Below are positions 43,927 to 53,754 of a stretch of DNA of 64,000 nucleotides, one piece after another (position 1 is the first letter of the stretch; every line of letters begins with the position of its first letter). The stretch is taken from positions 62,001 through 126,000 of the forward strand of contig NZ_FCOL02000006.1 in NCBI RefSeq assembly GCF_001544515.1, written 5' to 3'. Below the pieces are notes generated by a model. The model worked only from the letters and a program-made list of their open reading frames with translations. It did no database searches and was not told where the DNA came from. A program made the translations under genes and the position numbers. Source of the DNA: Caballeronia terrestris (lineage in GTDB: Bacteria; Pseudomonadota; Gammaproteobacteria; Burkholderiales; Burkholderiaceae).

Positions 43927-44869
43927 TGTCGCCACGCTCGCCGAAGAGTCCGCGCGGACGCACGCTCAGCATCGCGACGAGCAGCAAATAAGGCAGCACG
44001 GGCGCGACCTGCGCCACCGTCAACGATGCCCACGCCTCGGGCACCGAAGCCCCGAGCATCGCCGCGATGCTGCCTAACGACGCCGAGCTAGCCACCGCAA
44101 ACGTCTGCACACAGCCGATCACAAGCGATGCCACTAGCGCGCCGCCCAGCGACCCCAATCCGCCGATCACCACGACGACGAACACGATCGGCCCCATCGC
44201 ATCGGCCATCGACGGCTCGATCACGGAGAGCGGCGCGCCGATCACGCCGGCCAATGCGGCGAGCGCGGTGCCGACGGCGAATACCATCGTGAAGACGCGC
44301 GGCACGTCGTGGCCAAGCGTCTCGACGGTCGACGGGTGCGTAAGCGCGGCGCGCACGATGAGCCCCGTCTTCGAGACGCGCAGCACCGCGTACAACGCGA
44401 TGAGCATCGCGATCGATAACGCCATCATGAACGCGCGATATCGCGGGAACGCTGCGCCGTAGAGCTTGAAGAGCGGGCCATCGAGCGAAGAAGGAATCGA
44501 TGCGGCAAGCGGCGCCAATCCCCAGACGAGTTTCACCGCTTCAGCGATCAGATACGCCGCGCCGAACGTGAGCAGCAGTTCGGCGAGTGCGCCGCGCGCA
44601 TGAACGCGGCGCAACAGGAAGCGCTCGAACAGCGCGCCCAACATACCTACGATCAAGGGCGCCGCGATCAGGGCGAACCAGAATCCGCCGTGCGCGGCGA
44701 GCGCGTAGCCCGTGTACGCGCCGAGCATGTAGAAACTCGCGTGCGCGAAGTTGAGTACGCCGAGCATGCTGAAAATCAGCGTCAGCCCCGCCGACAGCAT
44801 GAAGAGCAGCAGCCCCACGCTCACGCCGTTGAGCAGGCTGAGGGCGAACCACTGGACGAACGACTGCAC
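43919..44869 (-). CDS. livH: LivH-type ABC transporter permease
   Basis: A 316-residue permease with about eight helices; GLTLIFSMLGVLNFAHASFYMLGAY near residue 30 is the conserved LivH block, and GLGSLGGALVASLVIG lies near residue 240. GTG 44869 is chosen because it gives the usual N-terminus (VQSFVQWFALSLLNG) and lies 2 nt after the thioesterase stop; the frame stays open far upstream but reads as non-membrane sequence overlapping the thioesterase. No LivJ/K-type binding protein is encoded nearby. Confidence 0.9.
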   Translation of the reverse strand: MQSFVQWFALSLLNGVSVGLLLFMLSAGLTLIFSMLGVLNFAHASFYMLGAYTGYALAAHGGFWFALIAAPLIVGMLGALFERFLLRRVHARGALAELLLTFGAAYLIAEAVKLVWGLAPLAASIPSSLDGPLFKLYGAAFPRYRAFMMALSIAMLIALYAVLRVSKTGLIVRAALTHPSTVETLGHDVPRVFTMVFAVGTALAALAGVIGAPLSVIEPSMADAMGPIVFVVVVIGGLGSLGGALVASLVIGCVQTFAVASSASLGSIAAMLGASVPEAWASLTVAQVAPVLPYLLLVAMLSVRPRGLFGERGDNA

Positions 44870-44871
44870 GC

Positions 44872-45309
44872 TCAGGCGTTCGCGAGCGGTTCGAGCGCGG
44901 CGCGCAGCGCGTCGGGCAACGCGACCGGCTTGCGCGTCACGCGATCGACGTACACATGCACGAAATGCCCGTGCGCCGCCGCCTCGCTCGCGCCTTCGCT
45001 GAAGATCGCGACTTCGTAGCGCACGCTCGTGGCGCCGAACTTCGCCACGCGCAGACCCGCCTCGATGCGCTCCGGAAACACGATCGACGCGAAATAGTTG
45101 CAATGCGTCTCGACGACGAGGCCGATCGTCGCGCCGCGCTCGAAGTCGAGCACGCCGGTGCGCATCAGATACTCGTTCACGACCGTATCGAAGTAGCTGT
45201 AGTACACGACGTTGTTCACATGGCCGTAAACGTCGTTATCGGACCAGCGCGTCGGGATCGCGAGGAAGTGCGGATAGTCGGCGCGGGTTGTCGGAAGCGG
45301 CTTGGTCAT
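44872..45309 (-). CDS. Acyl-CoA thioesterase (4HBT hotdog fold)
   Basis: A 145-residue hotdog-fold protein of the YbgC/4-hydroxybenzoyl-CoA thioesterase type. The signature TRWSDNDVYGHVNNVVYYSYFDT around residues 20-42 contains the catalytic Asp. It lies 4 bp after the threonine aldolase stop and 2 bp before livH, so it sits inside an operon-like run. The acyl-CoA substrate is unknown; its link to a HAAT transporter and aldolase is unusual. Confidence 0.87.
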   Translation of the reverse strand: MTKPLPTTRADYPHFLAIPTRWSDNDVYGHVNNVVYYSYFDTVVNEYLMRTGVLDFERGATIGLVVETHCNYFASIVFPERIEAGLRVAKFGATSVRYEVAIFSEGASEAAAHGHFVHVYVDRVTRKPVALPDALRAALEPLANA

Positions 45310-45313
45310 CGTT

Positions 45314-46345
45314 CTACGCCGCGCAGAGCGTGCGGATTTCGTCGGTGAATTGCTCTACGGTCTCACGCTTCGTATCCCATGCGCACATCAGCCGGCAGCC
45401 GCCCGAGCCGATGAACTGGTAGAACTTCCAGCCCTTGTTGCGCAGCGCGAGCGCCACATGTTGCGGCAGTTCCGCGAACACCGCGTTCGATTGCGTTTCG
45501 AACAGTACCTTCACGCCGGGGAGTCCGGCGAGGCGCTCGGTCATCAGGCGCGCCATCGCGTTCGCGTGGCGCGCATTGCGCAACCAGACGTCGTTATCGA
45601 GGAGGCCGAGCCACGGCGCGGAGATGAAGCGCATCTTCGAGGCGAGTTGCCCGGCCTGCTTCAGGCGATAGGCGAAATCGGCGGCGAGCGCCTTGTCGAA
45701 GAAGACGACCGCCTCGCCCACCGGCAGGCCGTTCTTCGTGCCGCCAAAGCACAGCACGTCGACGCCCGCGCGCCACGTGATCTCCGACGGATGCACGTCG
45801 AGCGACGCCACCGCGTTCGCGAAGCGCGCGCCGTCCATGTGGACCGTCAAATGCCGCCGCTTGGCGATCGCCGCGATCGCGCGCACTTCCTCGACGGTGT
45901 ACACGGTGCCGACTTCCGTCGATTGCGTGAGCGTGACGACCTTCGGCTTCGGATAGTGGATGTCCGCGCGGCGCGTGACGACGGCTTCGATCGCATCTGG
46001 CGTGAGCTTCCCGTTCGCGCCGGTCGCGGTGAGGAGCTTCGAGCCGCCGGAGAAAAATTCGGGGCCGCCGCATTCGTCGGTTTCGACGTGCGCCAGTTCG
46101 TGGCAGATCACCGAGTGGTACGACTGGCACAGCGACGCCAGCGCAAGGGAATTCGCCGCCGTGCCGTTGAACACGAAGAAGACTTCGCAATCGGTCTGAA
46201 ACAGGTCGCGGATGCGGTCGCAGACTTGCTGCGTCCACGAATCCTCGCCGTAGGACGGCTCGTGGCCGCTGTTGTTGGCGTCGATCAGCGCAGCGAGCGC
46301 TTCGGGGCAGATGCCGGCGTAGTTGTCGGAGGCGAAATGTTGCAT
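45314..46345 (-). CDS. ltaE: Low-specificity L-threonine aldolase
   Basis: A 343-residue PLP enzyme splitting L-threonine or allo-threonine into glycine and acetaldehyde. It starts MQHFASDNYAGICPEA, with VFNGTAANSLAL, the E/H segment CHELAHVETDECGGPEF, HMDGARFANA containing Asp171, and the Schiff-base Lys204 in CFGGTKNGLPVGEAV. ATG 46345 is the family start; the longer frame reads into the LysR gene. First gene of the ltaE-thioesterase-liv run. Confidence 0.91.
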   Translation of the reverse strand: MQHFASDNYAGICPEALAALIDANNSGHEPSYGEDSWTQQVCDRIRDLFQTDCEVFFVFNGTAANSLALASLCQSYHSVICHELAHVETDECGGPEFFSGGSKLLTATGANGKLTPDAIEAVVTRRADIHYPKPKVVTLTQSTEVGTVYTVEEVRAIAAIAKRRHLTVHMDGARFANAVASLDVHPSEITWRAGVDVLCFGGTKNGLPVGEAVVFFDKALAADFAYRLKQAGQLASKMRFISAPWLGLLDNDVWLRNARHANAMARLMTERLAGLPGVKVLFETQSNAVFAELPQHVALALRNKGWKFYQFIGSGGCRLMCAWDTKRETVEQFTDEIRTLCAA

Positions 46346-46406
46346 GCGGTTTTTCTTGAGGTCACGTGGTGGGTCGGTAGTGCGGGCCATTTTAGCCCGT
46401 GCTAAA

Positions 46407-47339
46407 TCAGCGCGCGGGATGAGCCGGCTCTGGCGAGGCTTCGACAGGTTCGTGGGCCGATTCGAGCGCCGCCGCATCCGCGAGCAGCATCTCGCGCAGC
46501 ACGTTGAGCGCCGCCGAGAAATGTCCGCGCCGCCAGACGAGCAGCGTATCGATGATGCCGATCGACGGCAGCGCATGCACCGCGACGCCCTCGCTCGGCG
46601 TGCTGCTGAGCACCGCGCGCGGCGCGACTGCGACGCCTGCGCCCGCCGCCACGCAAGCGATGATCGCGTGGTACGAGCCGAGTTCGAGCACGCGCGCCGG
46701 CCGCACGCCGTCGCGCTCGTACCATCGTTCCGCATACGCGCGGTACTCGCAGCCGCGCTCGAACGCGACCAGAGTCGACAGCGCGATATCTCGCGCGCTA
46801 ACGATCGGTCGATGCCCGCGCGGCGTCAGCATCACGAGTTCCTCGTGAAAGACCGGCACGTAATCGAAGGTATCGGAGGGCGTGGTTTGCGCGCCGGGCG
46901 CCTTCGCGACGAGCGCGGCATCGACTTCGAAATTGCGCACGCTCTCGATCAGGTCACGCGTCACGCCGGTCACGAGTTCGAGCGTCACCTCGGGCCAGTT
47001 CTGGTGATACTGCGCAAGCGCGCGCGGCAGACGGCTCGCGGCGGTGCTTTCCATCGTCCCGAGCCGCAAACGCCCGCGCGGACGGTTTTCCGCGATCGCA
47101 TGGCGCGCTTCGTCCGCAAGCGCGAGCAGGCGCTCGGCGTAGGGCAGGAGTGTCTCGCCGGCGGGCGTCAGCACGAGTCGACGGCCGTCGCGCGTGAAAA
47201 GCTCGGCGCCGAGTTGCTCTTCGAGTTGCTTGATGCGCGTCGTCACGTTTGACTGCACGCGGTTCAGCTTCGCCGCCGCACGCGTTACGCCGTTTTCGCG
47301 CACGACCGTACGAAAAATATGAAGCGCTGCGAGATCCAT
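46407..47339 (-). CDS. LysR-family transcriptional regulator
   Basis: A 310-residue LTTR: winged HTH at residues 1-60 (LHIFRTVVRENGVTRAAAKLNRVQSNVTTRIKQ region) and a periplasmic-binding-protein-like effector domain (about 90-300). It is divergent from an MFS transporter and probably controls it. ATG 47339 starts at the conserved MDLAALHIF. Effector unknown. Confidence 0.88.
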   Translation of the reverse strand: MDLAALHIFRTVVRENGVTRAAAKLNRVQSNVTTRIKQLEEQLGAELFTRDGRRLVLTPAGETLLPYAERLLALADEARHAIAENRPRGRLRLGTMESTAASRLPRALAQYHQNWPEVTLELVTGVTRDLIESVRNFEVDAALVAKAPGAQTTPSDTFDYVPVFHEELVMLTPRGHRPIVSARDIALSTLVAFERGCEYRAYAERWYERDGVRPARVLELGSYHAIIACVAAGAGVAVAPRAVLSSTPSEGVAVHALPSIGIIDTLLVWRRGHFSAALNVLREMLLADAAALESAHEPVEASPEPAHPAR

Positions 47340-47355
47340 TTGAATCTCTCCTGGT

Positions 47356-47395
47356 GATCCATTCAATCTCGATTATTCATTTTTCAGGATGGATC
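47356..47395. promoter_or_regulatory. Candidate LysR-type operator region
   Basis: Between the divergent LysR and MFS genes, GATCCAT (47356-47362) and ATGGATC (47389-47395) form a 7-bp inverted repeat flanking the small palindrome AATCTCGATT (47365-47374). The location suits autoregulation, but no strict T-N11-A box was confirmed. Confidence 0.35.
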
Positions 47396-47438
47396 GGTCA
47401 AGTTAGCATAGGCTTAAGTTCTTCCCGGTGCGCTAAAA

Positions 47439-48638
47439 ATGTCCGCCTTGCTGCCGCTTCACCTCTCCGCCCGTCATCCCGCACGCGATGCCGCGCTCGG
47501 CTGCGCCGTCGTGCTGGCGGTTGCGCTCGGCGTCGGGCGCTTCGCGTTCACGCCGCTCCTGCCGATGATGCTCGCGAGCGGTGCCCTCGATATCCGTCAC
47601 GGCGGCTGGCTCGCGTCGTTCAACTACGCGGGCTATTTCGTGGGCGCGCTGTCGTGCGCGGCCATTTCCGCCGATCCCGCGAAGATGGTGCGCGGCGGCC
47701 TCGTCGCGACAGTCGTCCTGACGCTCGCGATGGGCGTCACCGATGCGTTCTGGCTCTGGGCGATCGTGCGGTTCGTCGGAGGCGTGGTGAGCGCGTGGAC
47801 CTTCGTGTTCGCGTCGCAGTGGGGCTTGCGGCGGCTCGCCGAACTCGGCGCGCACGGCTGGAGCGGCGTGATTTACACGGGGCCGGGTGTGGGGATCGTC
47901 GTGACGGGGTTGCTCGGAGGAGCGGCCGGAGCGCTCGGTGCGAACGTGGCGTGGATCGGGTTCGCGGTGCTATCGGCGGTCGCCGGCGCGTTCGTTTGGG
48001 GAATTTTCGGGAAGGCTTCCGGCGTTGCGGGAAAGCCTGTCGCTCAAGCCGGCGCGAGCGCTTTCGTACCGGTCACAGCGCATCGGGCACAGGCCGCGTG
48101 GCTCGTGTTCCTCTACGCCCTACCGGGCTTCGGCTACATCATCACGGCAACCTTCCTGCCTGTCATCGCGCGACACGCATTGCCGGGATCGCCCTGGCCC
48201 GACCTGTTCTGGCCGATGTTCGGCGCGGCGCTGATCGCAGGTGCGCTGATCGCCGCGCGCTTGCCGATCGCTTGGGACAATCGCACGCTTCTAGCCGGCT
48301 GCTACGTGCTGCAGGCGTTGGGAATCGCATCGGGGATCGTCTTTCCGACGACGGTCGGCTTCACCGTCGGCAGTTTGCTGATCGGCTTGCCGTTCACCGC
48401 GATCACGCTTTTCGCGATGCGCGAAGCGCGGCGGCTACGCGGCGAGCGCGCAGCCGGGCTGATGGGTTACGCGACGGCGGCCTACGGCCTTGGACAGATC
48501 GCGGGGCCGCTCGTCGCCGCGCCGATCGCCGCGCACACCGGATCGTTTTCGATCGCGCTGTGGCTGGCGGTTGCGGCGCTGGCTGGTGGAAGTGCGGGGC
48601 TGGTCGGAGTGGCGATGCGGCATCGGCCGCGCGGTTGA
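47439..48638 (+). CDS. YbfB/YjiJ-family MFS transporter
   Basis: A 399-residue, 12-helix transporter. GVGRFAFTPLLPMMLASGAL near residue 32 and LASFNYAGYFVGAL identify the YbfB/YjiJ branch, whose substrates are mostly unknown. It is divergently transcribed from the LysR gene, the usual pairing. It ends 5 bp before a convergent small gene. Confidence 0.86.
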   Translation: MSALLPLHLSARHPARDAALGCAVVLAVALGVGRFAFTPLLPMMLASGALDIRHGGWLASFNYAGYFVGALSCAAISADPAKMVRGGLVATVVLTLAMGVTDAFWLWAIVRFVGGVVSAWTFVFASQWGLRRLAELGAHGWSGVIYTGPGVGIVVTGLLGGAAGALGANVAWIGFAVLSAVAGAFVWGIFGKASGVAGKPVAQAGASAFVPVTAHRAQAAWLVFLYALPGFGYIITATFLPVIARHALPGSPWPDLFWPMFGAALIAGALIAARLPIAWDNRTLLAGCYVLQALGIASGIVFPTTVGFTVGSLLIGLPFTAITLFAMREARRLRGERAAGLMGYATAAYGLGQIAGPLVAAPIAAHTGSFSIALWLAVAALAGGSAGLVGVAMRHRPRG

Positions 48639-48643
48639 GCTCC

Positions 48644-48877
48644 CTACTTCGCCGCCGGCTGGCTCGCGGCGGCATCCTTCTGCGCTTTGTCCTTCTTGCT
48701 CGCTTCGTGATGGCCGATGGCGCAGCCGCCCGCTGCGCCGACCGCGCCGTGCTTGCCGGCCACGTGTCCCGCCACGCCACCGACGGCCGCGCCTTCGATA
48801 CAGCCCTTCGCCTCTGCGGCGCCGGTTGCGATCAGCATCGTCGATGCAAGGGCAAGAGAGGCAAGTTTGATATTCAT
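48644..48877 (-). CDS. Small secreted Gly/Ala-rich protein
   Basis: 77 residues with a clear signal peptide (MNIKLASLALASTMLIATGA, cut near AEA-KG), a glycine-zipper-like middle (CIEGAAVGGVAGHVAGKHGAVGAAGGCAIG) and a Lys/Ala-rich hydrophilic tail. Two Cys bracket the glycine region. Homologous short proteins are common in Burkholderiaceae but uncharacterised. The start at 48877 is fixed by the signal peptide. Confidence 0.75.
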   Translation of the reverse strand: MNIKLASLALASTMLIATGAAEAKGCIEGAAVGGVAGHVAGKHGAVGAAGGCAIGHHEASKKDKAQKDAAASQPAAK

Positions 48878-48955
48878 CGAGGGTCCCTGTTTATTGGTTG
48901 AGGTGGCTTGGTATCCGCACGGCGCGTACCTGTTGGCGTTTTGCAAGGACATAAA

Positions 48956-48989
48956 AAAAAACCTGCTCCGTCGAACGAAGCAGGTTTTT
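48956..48989 (-). terminator. alaS terminator
   Basis: Stem AAAACCTGCT-type arms pair across a loop of about 11 nt (48956-48966 with 48979-48989), followed on the minus strand by a run of nine T. It lies 36 bp after the alaS stop. Confidence 0.9.
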
Positions 48990-49024
48990 CTAAAGCACGG
49001 CGCCCGTAACAGGCGCCCGAAACA

Positions 49025-51649
49025 TCAAAGCTGCTGCTGCACCCAGCCGGTGACACCCGCCAGCGCCGCTGCCAGATTCGCCGGCTCCGTGCCGCCTGCC
49101 TGCGCCATGTCGGGCCGGCCGCCGCCTTTGCCGCCCACCTGCTGCGCGACGAAGTTCACGAGTTCGCCCGCCTTCACCTTCTTCGATGCATCCGCTGTCA
49201 CGCCCGCGATCAGGCTGACCTTCCCGCCATCGACGGAAGCCAGCACGATCGCCGCGCTCTTTAGCTTGTCCTTCAGCTTGTCGACGGTTTCGCGCAGCGT
49301 CTTGACGTCGGCGCCATCGAGTTGCGCGGCGAGCACCTGCACGCCGCTCACATTGACCGCCTGCGACACGAGTTCGTCGCCCTGGCTCGATGCGAGCTTC
49401 GACTTCAGCGCGCCGAGTTCCTTCTCCAGCGACTTCACATGCTCCTGCACCTGCGCGATGCGCTGCGTCAGCTCCGACGGCTGCGCCTTCAGCACGGCGG
49501 CCGCCGCGTTGATGCGCGCATCGAGTTCCTGCACGAAGCGCACGGCGTTGTCGCCGGTGATCGCCTCGACGCGGCGAATGCCCGCCGCCACGCCTCCCTC
49601 CATCACGATCTTGAAGAAGCCGATATCGCCCGTGCGATGCACGTGCGTGCCGCCGCAGAGTTCGCGCGAGAAGCCGAGGTCGAGCACGCGCACGGTGTCG
49701 CCGTATTTTTCGCCGAAGAGCGCCATCGCGCCGCCTTTCACGGCTTCGTCGTACGGCATCACGCGCACGATGCCCGGCGCGTTCGCGAGCACTTCCTCGT
49801 TCACGATGGCCTCGACGCGGCGGATCTGGTCATCGGTCACCGGCGCGTTGTGGGCGAAGTCGAAGCGCGTCTTGTCGGCATCGACGAGCGAGCCTTTTTG
49901 CTGCACGTGGCCGCCGAGCACCTCGCGCAGCGCCTTGTGCATCAGGTGCGTCGCGGAGTGGTTGCGCGCGGTGCGGGCGCGGCGGATGGCGTCGATCTCG
50001 GCCTTCACGACGTCGCCAACCTTGAGCGTCCCCTGCTCCACCGAGCCGTGATGCCCGACGACATCGGCCTGCACCTTCAGCGTATCGAGGACAGCGAAAC
50101 GCACGCTCGCGTTCGCGAGCACGCCCTGGTCGCCCGCCTGACCGCCTGATTCGGCGTAGAACGGCGTGTGATCGAGCACGACGACGGCTTGCTGGCCGGC
50201 CTTCGCCTCCTGCACCGACGCGCCTTCGACATACACCGCGACGATCTTGGCGTCGTCGAAGATTTCCTTCTCGTAGCCGTGGAACGTGGTCTTCGCGCCC
50301 GAGTATTCGAGGCCCGTCGCGATCTTGAACTTGCCGGCCGCGCGCGCCTGGTCGCGCTGGCGGGACATAGCGTCGTCGAAGGCGGGTTCGTCGACGGTCA
50401 CGCCGCGCTCGCGGCACACGTCCGCCGTCAGATCGAGCGGGAAGCCGTAGGTGTCGTGCAACTTGAACGCGAGTTCGCCGTCGAGCGTCTTCGAGCCTTT
50501 CTTTTCCAGCGCCGCGAGTTCGCCTTCGAGGATCGACATGCCGTGCTCGATCGTCTCGAAAAAGCGTTCCTCTTCCTGGCGCAGCACGTCAGTGACGCGC
50601 GCCTGTGCATCCTTCAATTCGGGATAAGCCGCGCCCATTTCCTCGACGAGGTCAGGCACGAGCTTGTGAAAGAACGCGCCCTTGCGGCCGAGCTTGTAGC
50701 CGTGGCGGATCGCGCGGCGCACGATCCGGCGCAGCACGTAGCCGCGGCCTTCGTTGCCGGGAATCACGCCATCGACGATCAAAAACGAGCACGCGCGGAT
50801 GTGGTCGGCGATCACCTTCAGCGAATTGTTCTCGAGGTCGGCGGTATCGGTTTCGCGGCCCGCAGCCTTGATGAGCGTCTGGAACAGGTCGATCTCGTAA
50901 TTGCTGTGGACGTGCTGCAGCACCGCCGCGAGCCGCTCCAGCCCCATGCCCGTATCGACGCATTGCTTGGGCAGCGGCGTCATGTTGGCTTGAGCGTCGC
51001 GGTTGAACTGCATGAACACGAGATTCCAGATCTCGATGAAGCGGTCGCCGTCTTCCTCGGGCGATCCCGGCGGGCCGCCCCAAATCTCCGGGCCGTGGTC
51101 ATAGAACACTTCTGAGCACGGGCCGCACGGGCCGGTGTCGGCCATCTGCCAGAAGTTGTCGGAGGCGTAGCGCGCGCCCTTGTTGTCGCCGATGCGGATG
51201 ATGCGCTCGGCCGGCACGCCGATTTCCTTTTCCCAGATGCCGTAGGCCTCGTCGTCTTCCTGATAGACGGTGACGGTGAGCTTGTCAGCGGGGAGTTTGT
51301 AGACCTTCGTCAGCAGTTCCCAGCAGTAGTGGATCGCGTCGCGCTTGAAATAGTCGCCGAACGAGAAGTTGCCGAGCATCTCGAAAAACGTGTGATGCCG
51401 CGCCGTGTAGCCGACGTTTTCGAGGTCGTTGTGCTTGCCGCCCGCGCGCACGCTGCGCTGCGCGGTGGTCGCGCGCGAGTACGGGCGCGACTCGGCGCCG
51501 AGGAACACGTCCTTGAACTGGACCATGCCCGAATTGGTGAAGAGCAGCGTCGGGTCGTTGCCGGGCACGAGGCTCGACGAACGGACGATCGTATGGCCCT
51601 TCGATTCGAAGAACTTCAGGAATTTCTCGCGGATTTCGGCAGCTTTCAT
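49025..51649 (-). CDS. alaS: Alanyl-tRNA synthetase
   Basis: An 874-residue class II synthetase charging tRNA-Ala. Class II motifs lie in the N-terminal domain ([46 protein letters not shown]). The editing domain has [14 protein letters not shown] and [13 protein letters not shown] zinc-site residues, and the C-Ala domain ends with the Gly-rich [18 protein letters not shown] 51649 starts the conserved [19 protein letters not shown]; the upstream 41 residues in frame are non-homologous. Confidence 0.96.
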   Translation of the reverse strand: MKAAEIREKFLKFFESKGHTIVRSSSLVPGNDPTLLFTNSGMVQFKDVFLGAESRPYSRATTAQRSVRAGGKHNDLENVGYTARHHTFFEMLGNFSFGDYFKRDAIHYCWELLTKVYKLPADKLTVTVYQEDDEAYGIWEKEIGVPAERIIRIGDNKGARYASDNFWQMADTGPCGPCSEVFYDHGPEIWGGPPGSPEEDGDRFIEIWNLVFMQFNRDAQANMTPLPKQCVDTGMGLERLAAVLQHVHSNYEIDLFQTLIKAAGRETDTADLENNSLKVIADHIRACSFLIVDGVIPGNEGRGYVLRRIVRRAIRHGYKLGRKGAFFHKLVPDLVEEMGAAYPELKDAQARVTDVLRQEEERFFETIEHGMSILEGELAALEKKGSKTLDGELAFKLHDTYGFPLDLTADVCRERGVTVDEPAFDDAMSRQRDQARAAGKFKIATGLEYSGAKTTFHGYEKEIFDDAKIVAVYVEGASVQEAKAGQQAVVVLDHTPFYAESGGQAGDQGVLANASVRFAVLDTLKVQADVVGHHGSVEQGTLKVGDVVKAEIDAIRRARTARNHSATHLMHKALREVLGGHVQQKGSLVDADKTRFDFAHNAPVTDDQIRRVEAIVNEEVLANAPGIVRVMPYDEAVKGGAMALFGEKYGDTVRVLDLGFSRELCGGTHVHRTGDIGFFKIVMEGGVAAGIRRVEAITGDNAVRFVQELDARINAAAAVLKAQPSELTQRIAQVQEHVKSLEKELGALKSKLASSQGDELVSQAVNVSGVQVLAAQLDGADVKTLRETVDKLKDKLKSAAIVLASVDGGKVSLIAGVTADASKKVKAGELVNFVAQQVGGKGGGRPDMAQAGGTEPANLAAALAGVTGWVQQQL

Positions 51650-52039
51650 GGCGTACTGGGGCGGTCTGCTGTTTTGTGAGGCGTCGGACTGGCGGCGAGG
51701 GCTTGGCTCACGCCGCCTACTGTGCCGGTTTTGCCGCGCGCCGGGTGCGAACGCGCGGACAAAGGTGGTCATTGATTATACGGGATCGCTGTCGGATCGC
51801 TGAGCGCCAGTCTCGGCGCGGTTTTCAGGGCGGCGCGCGAAGTTCGGCCGAGCGTGGCCGGCGTTGCGAAATGTGAAACGTTGATGCATGGCATCTCGAA
51901 AATTGACCCGTCCCGGCGTGCGTGAGAGATTGCAGCGGCCCCAAAAAGGGGCACACGTCGCGGCTTCACAGCTTCGCTGAAAACGCCGAACTCCACCCGC
52001 GCCGCAAGGCGTCCCGAGCATGAGAACCACGATTCCAGC
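51650..52039. other. Divergent intergenic region upstream of alaS
   Basis: 390 bp with no convincing gene. It holds the alaS -10 (51775-51780) and a small GCCCC/GGGGC hairpin with an A5 loop (51938-51952) that lacks a T-run. The promoter of the plus-strand secreted protein gene is not evident. Confidence 0.45.
51775..51780 (-). promoter_or_regulatory. alaS -10 element
   Basis: Perfect TATAAT on the minus strand, with no strong -35. Predicts a transcript start near 51768 and a 5' leader of about 120 nt. Confidence 0.55.
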
Positions 52040-52426
52040 ATGACAAACCGCCTCCTGATGACGCTCGCCCTGAGCGTAGCCACCCTCGCCATCGCAATGA
52101 ACGCCAGCGCCGAAGTCCGGGGCCGCGATGCCCGCGTGAACAACGTCCACGTCGACAACTCTCGGCATAACGTGAACGTCAACCGCAACGTCGATGTCGA
52201 CGTGCACGGCCGCGACGACTATCACCCCGTTGCAACCGCCGCCGCAGTGACCGCCACCGTCGGCCTGACAGCGGCGGTCGTCGGGTCGATCACGCGCTCG
52301 CTGCCTTCGGGCTGCGCGCCCGTGATGGTCGGCAATGTCGCTTACCAGCAATGCGGCAGTACGTGGTATCAGCCGCAGATCGCCGGATCGCAGACGCAGT
52401 ACATCGTCGTGACCGCACCGCGTTAA
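52040..52426 (+). CDS. Secreted protein of unknown function
   Basis: 128 residues with a signal peptide (1-24, cut after ASA). The mature N-terminus has an alternating Asn/Val/Asp/His pattern (NVNVNRNVDVDVHGRDD) suggesting exposed beta strands, followed by an Ala/Thr/Val hydrophobic segment (about 63-85) and a C-terminal domain with two Cys (SGCAPVMVGNVAYQQCGSTWYQP). The Cys-containing C-terminus is common in Burkholderia envelope proteins of unknown function. Confidence 0.75.
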   Translation: MTNRLLMTLALSVATLAIAMNASAEVRGRDARVNNVHVDNSRHNVNVNRNVDVDVHGRDDYHPVATAAAVTATVGLTAAVVGSITRSLPSGCAPVMVGNVAYQQCGSTWYQPQIAGSQTQYIVVTAPR

Positions 52427-52531
52427 AGCCTCGGCGGCCCGCGAGGCCTGCCGAATGCCTTACCATGCTCCGAAACGGCGGAATCCGCGTCCCTAGCCGG
52501 ATTCCGCCCTACATGGAGACAGAAAACCCGC

Positions 52532-53752
52532 ATGGGAGCGCTCAGCCATATCCGCGTCCTGGACCTGACCCGCGTGCTCGCGGGCCCCTGGTGCGCGCAG
52601 ACCTTCGCCGATTTCGGCGCCGACGTCATCAAGATCGAACGCCCCGAAAGCGGCGACGACACCCGCCACTGGGGCCCGCCCTACCTCAAGACGCCTACGG
52701 GCGAAGACACGCACGAAGCCGCCTACTACCTCGCGGCGAACCGCAACAAGCGCTCGGTGACGGTCGATATCGCGACGCCCGAAGGCCAGCGTATCGTCCG
52801 CGCACTGGCGGCGCAAAGCGATGTCGTGCTGGAGAACTACAAGGTCGGCCAGTTGAAGAAGTACGGGCTCGACTACGAATCGCTGAAAACGGTCAAACCG
52901 GACCTCGTCTACTGCTCGGTCACGGGCTTCGGACAGACCGGCCCCTACGCATCGCGCGCGGGCTACGACTTCATCATTCAGGGGATCGGCGGGTTCATGA
53001 GCATCACCGGCGAGCGCGACGGCCAGCCGGGCGGCGGACCGCAGAAGGCGGGCGTCGCGATCGCCGACCTGATGACCGGCATGTACGCGACAGTCGGCGT
53101 GATGGCGGCCCTCGCGCACCGCGACCGCACAGGCGAAGGGCAGTACGTCGACATGGCGCTGCTCGACGTGCAGGTCGCGATGCTCGCGAACATGAACACG
53201 AATTTCCTCGCGAGCGGCCAGCCGCCGGTGCGCTGGGGCAACGCGCATCCGAACATCGTGCCCTATCAGACCTTCCAGACGAGCGACGGCTGGATCATCG
53301 TCGCGGTGGGCAACGACGGTCAGTTCCGCAAGTTCGTCGATGCAGGCGCCCGCCCGGAGCTCGCCGACGATCCGCGCTTCTCGACGAACCCGTCGCGCGT
53401 GCGCAACCGCGACACGCTCGTGCCGATCCTCGCCGCGATGGTGCGCGAGCGCGGCAAGCACGAATGGCTCGCGTCGCTGGAGGCGGCGGGCGTGCCGTGC
53501 GGGCCGATCAACGATCTCGGCGAAGTGTTCGAGGACCCGCAGGTGATCGCGCGCGGGATGCAGGTCGAGCTGCCGCATCCGACGGGCGCGAACGTGAAGC
53601 TGGTCAAGAGCCCGATCCGCATGAGCGCGACGCCGCCCGAGGCGCGCCTGCATCCGCCGATGCTCGGCGAACACACGGACAGCGTGCTGCGCGACCTGCT
53701 GGATTACGACGATGCGCGGATCGCGCGGTTACGGGAATCGAAGGTAATTTGA
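52532..53752 (+). CDS. CaiB/BaiF-family (class III) CoA transferase
   Basis: A 406-residue enzyme moving CoA between carboxylic acids. The N-terminal block RVLDLTRVLAGPWCAQTFADFGADVIKIE is diagnostic; the catalytic Asp is D179 in AIADLMTGMYA, and GFGQTGPYASRAGYDFIIQG is the second conserved region. Relatives include succinyl-CoA-glutarate and formyl-CoA transferases, but substrate cannot be told from sequence alone. It stands alone between small envelope genes. Confidence 0.9.
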   Translation: MGALSHIRVLDLTRVLAGPWCAQTFADFGADVIKIERPESGDDTRHWGPPYLKTPTGEDTHEAAYYLAANRNKRSVTVDIATPEGQRIVRALAAQSDVVLENYKVGQLKKYGLDYESLKTVKPDLVYCSVTGFGQTGPYASRAGYDFIIQGIGGFMSITGERDGQPGGGPQKAGVAIADLMTGMYATVGVMAALAHRDRTGEGQYVDMALLDVQVAMLANMNTNFLASGQPPVRWGNAHPNIVPYQTFQTSDGWIIVAVGNDGQFRKFVDAGARPELADDPRFSTNPSRVRNRDTLVPILAAMVRERGKHEWLASLEAAGVPCGPINDLGEVFEDPQVIARGMQVELPHPTGANVKLVKSPIRMSATPPEARLHPPMLGEHTDSVLRDLLDYDDARIARLRESKVI

Positions 53753-53754
53753 GC

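Noticed and set aside
51938-51952. GCCCC/GGGGC hairpin as a terminator
   Set aside because: The stem is only 5 bp, there is no T-run on either strand, and no gene ends nearby.
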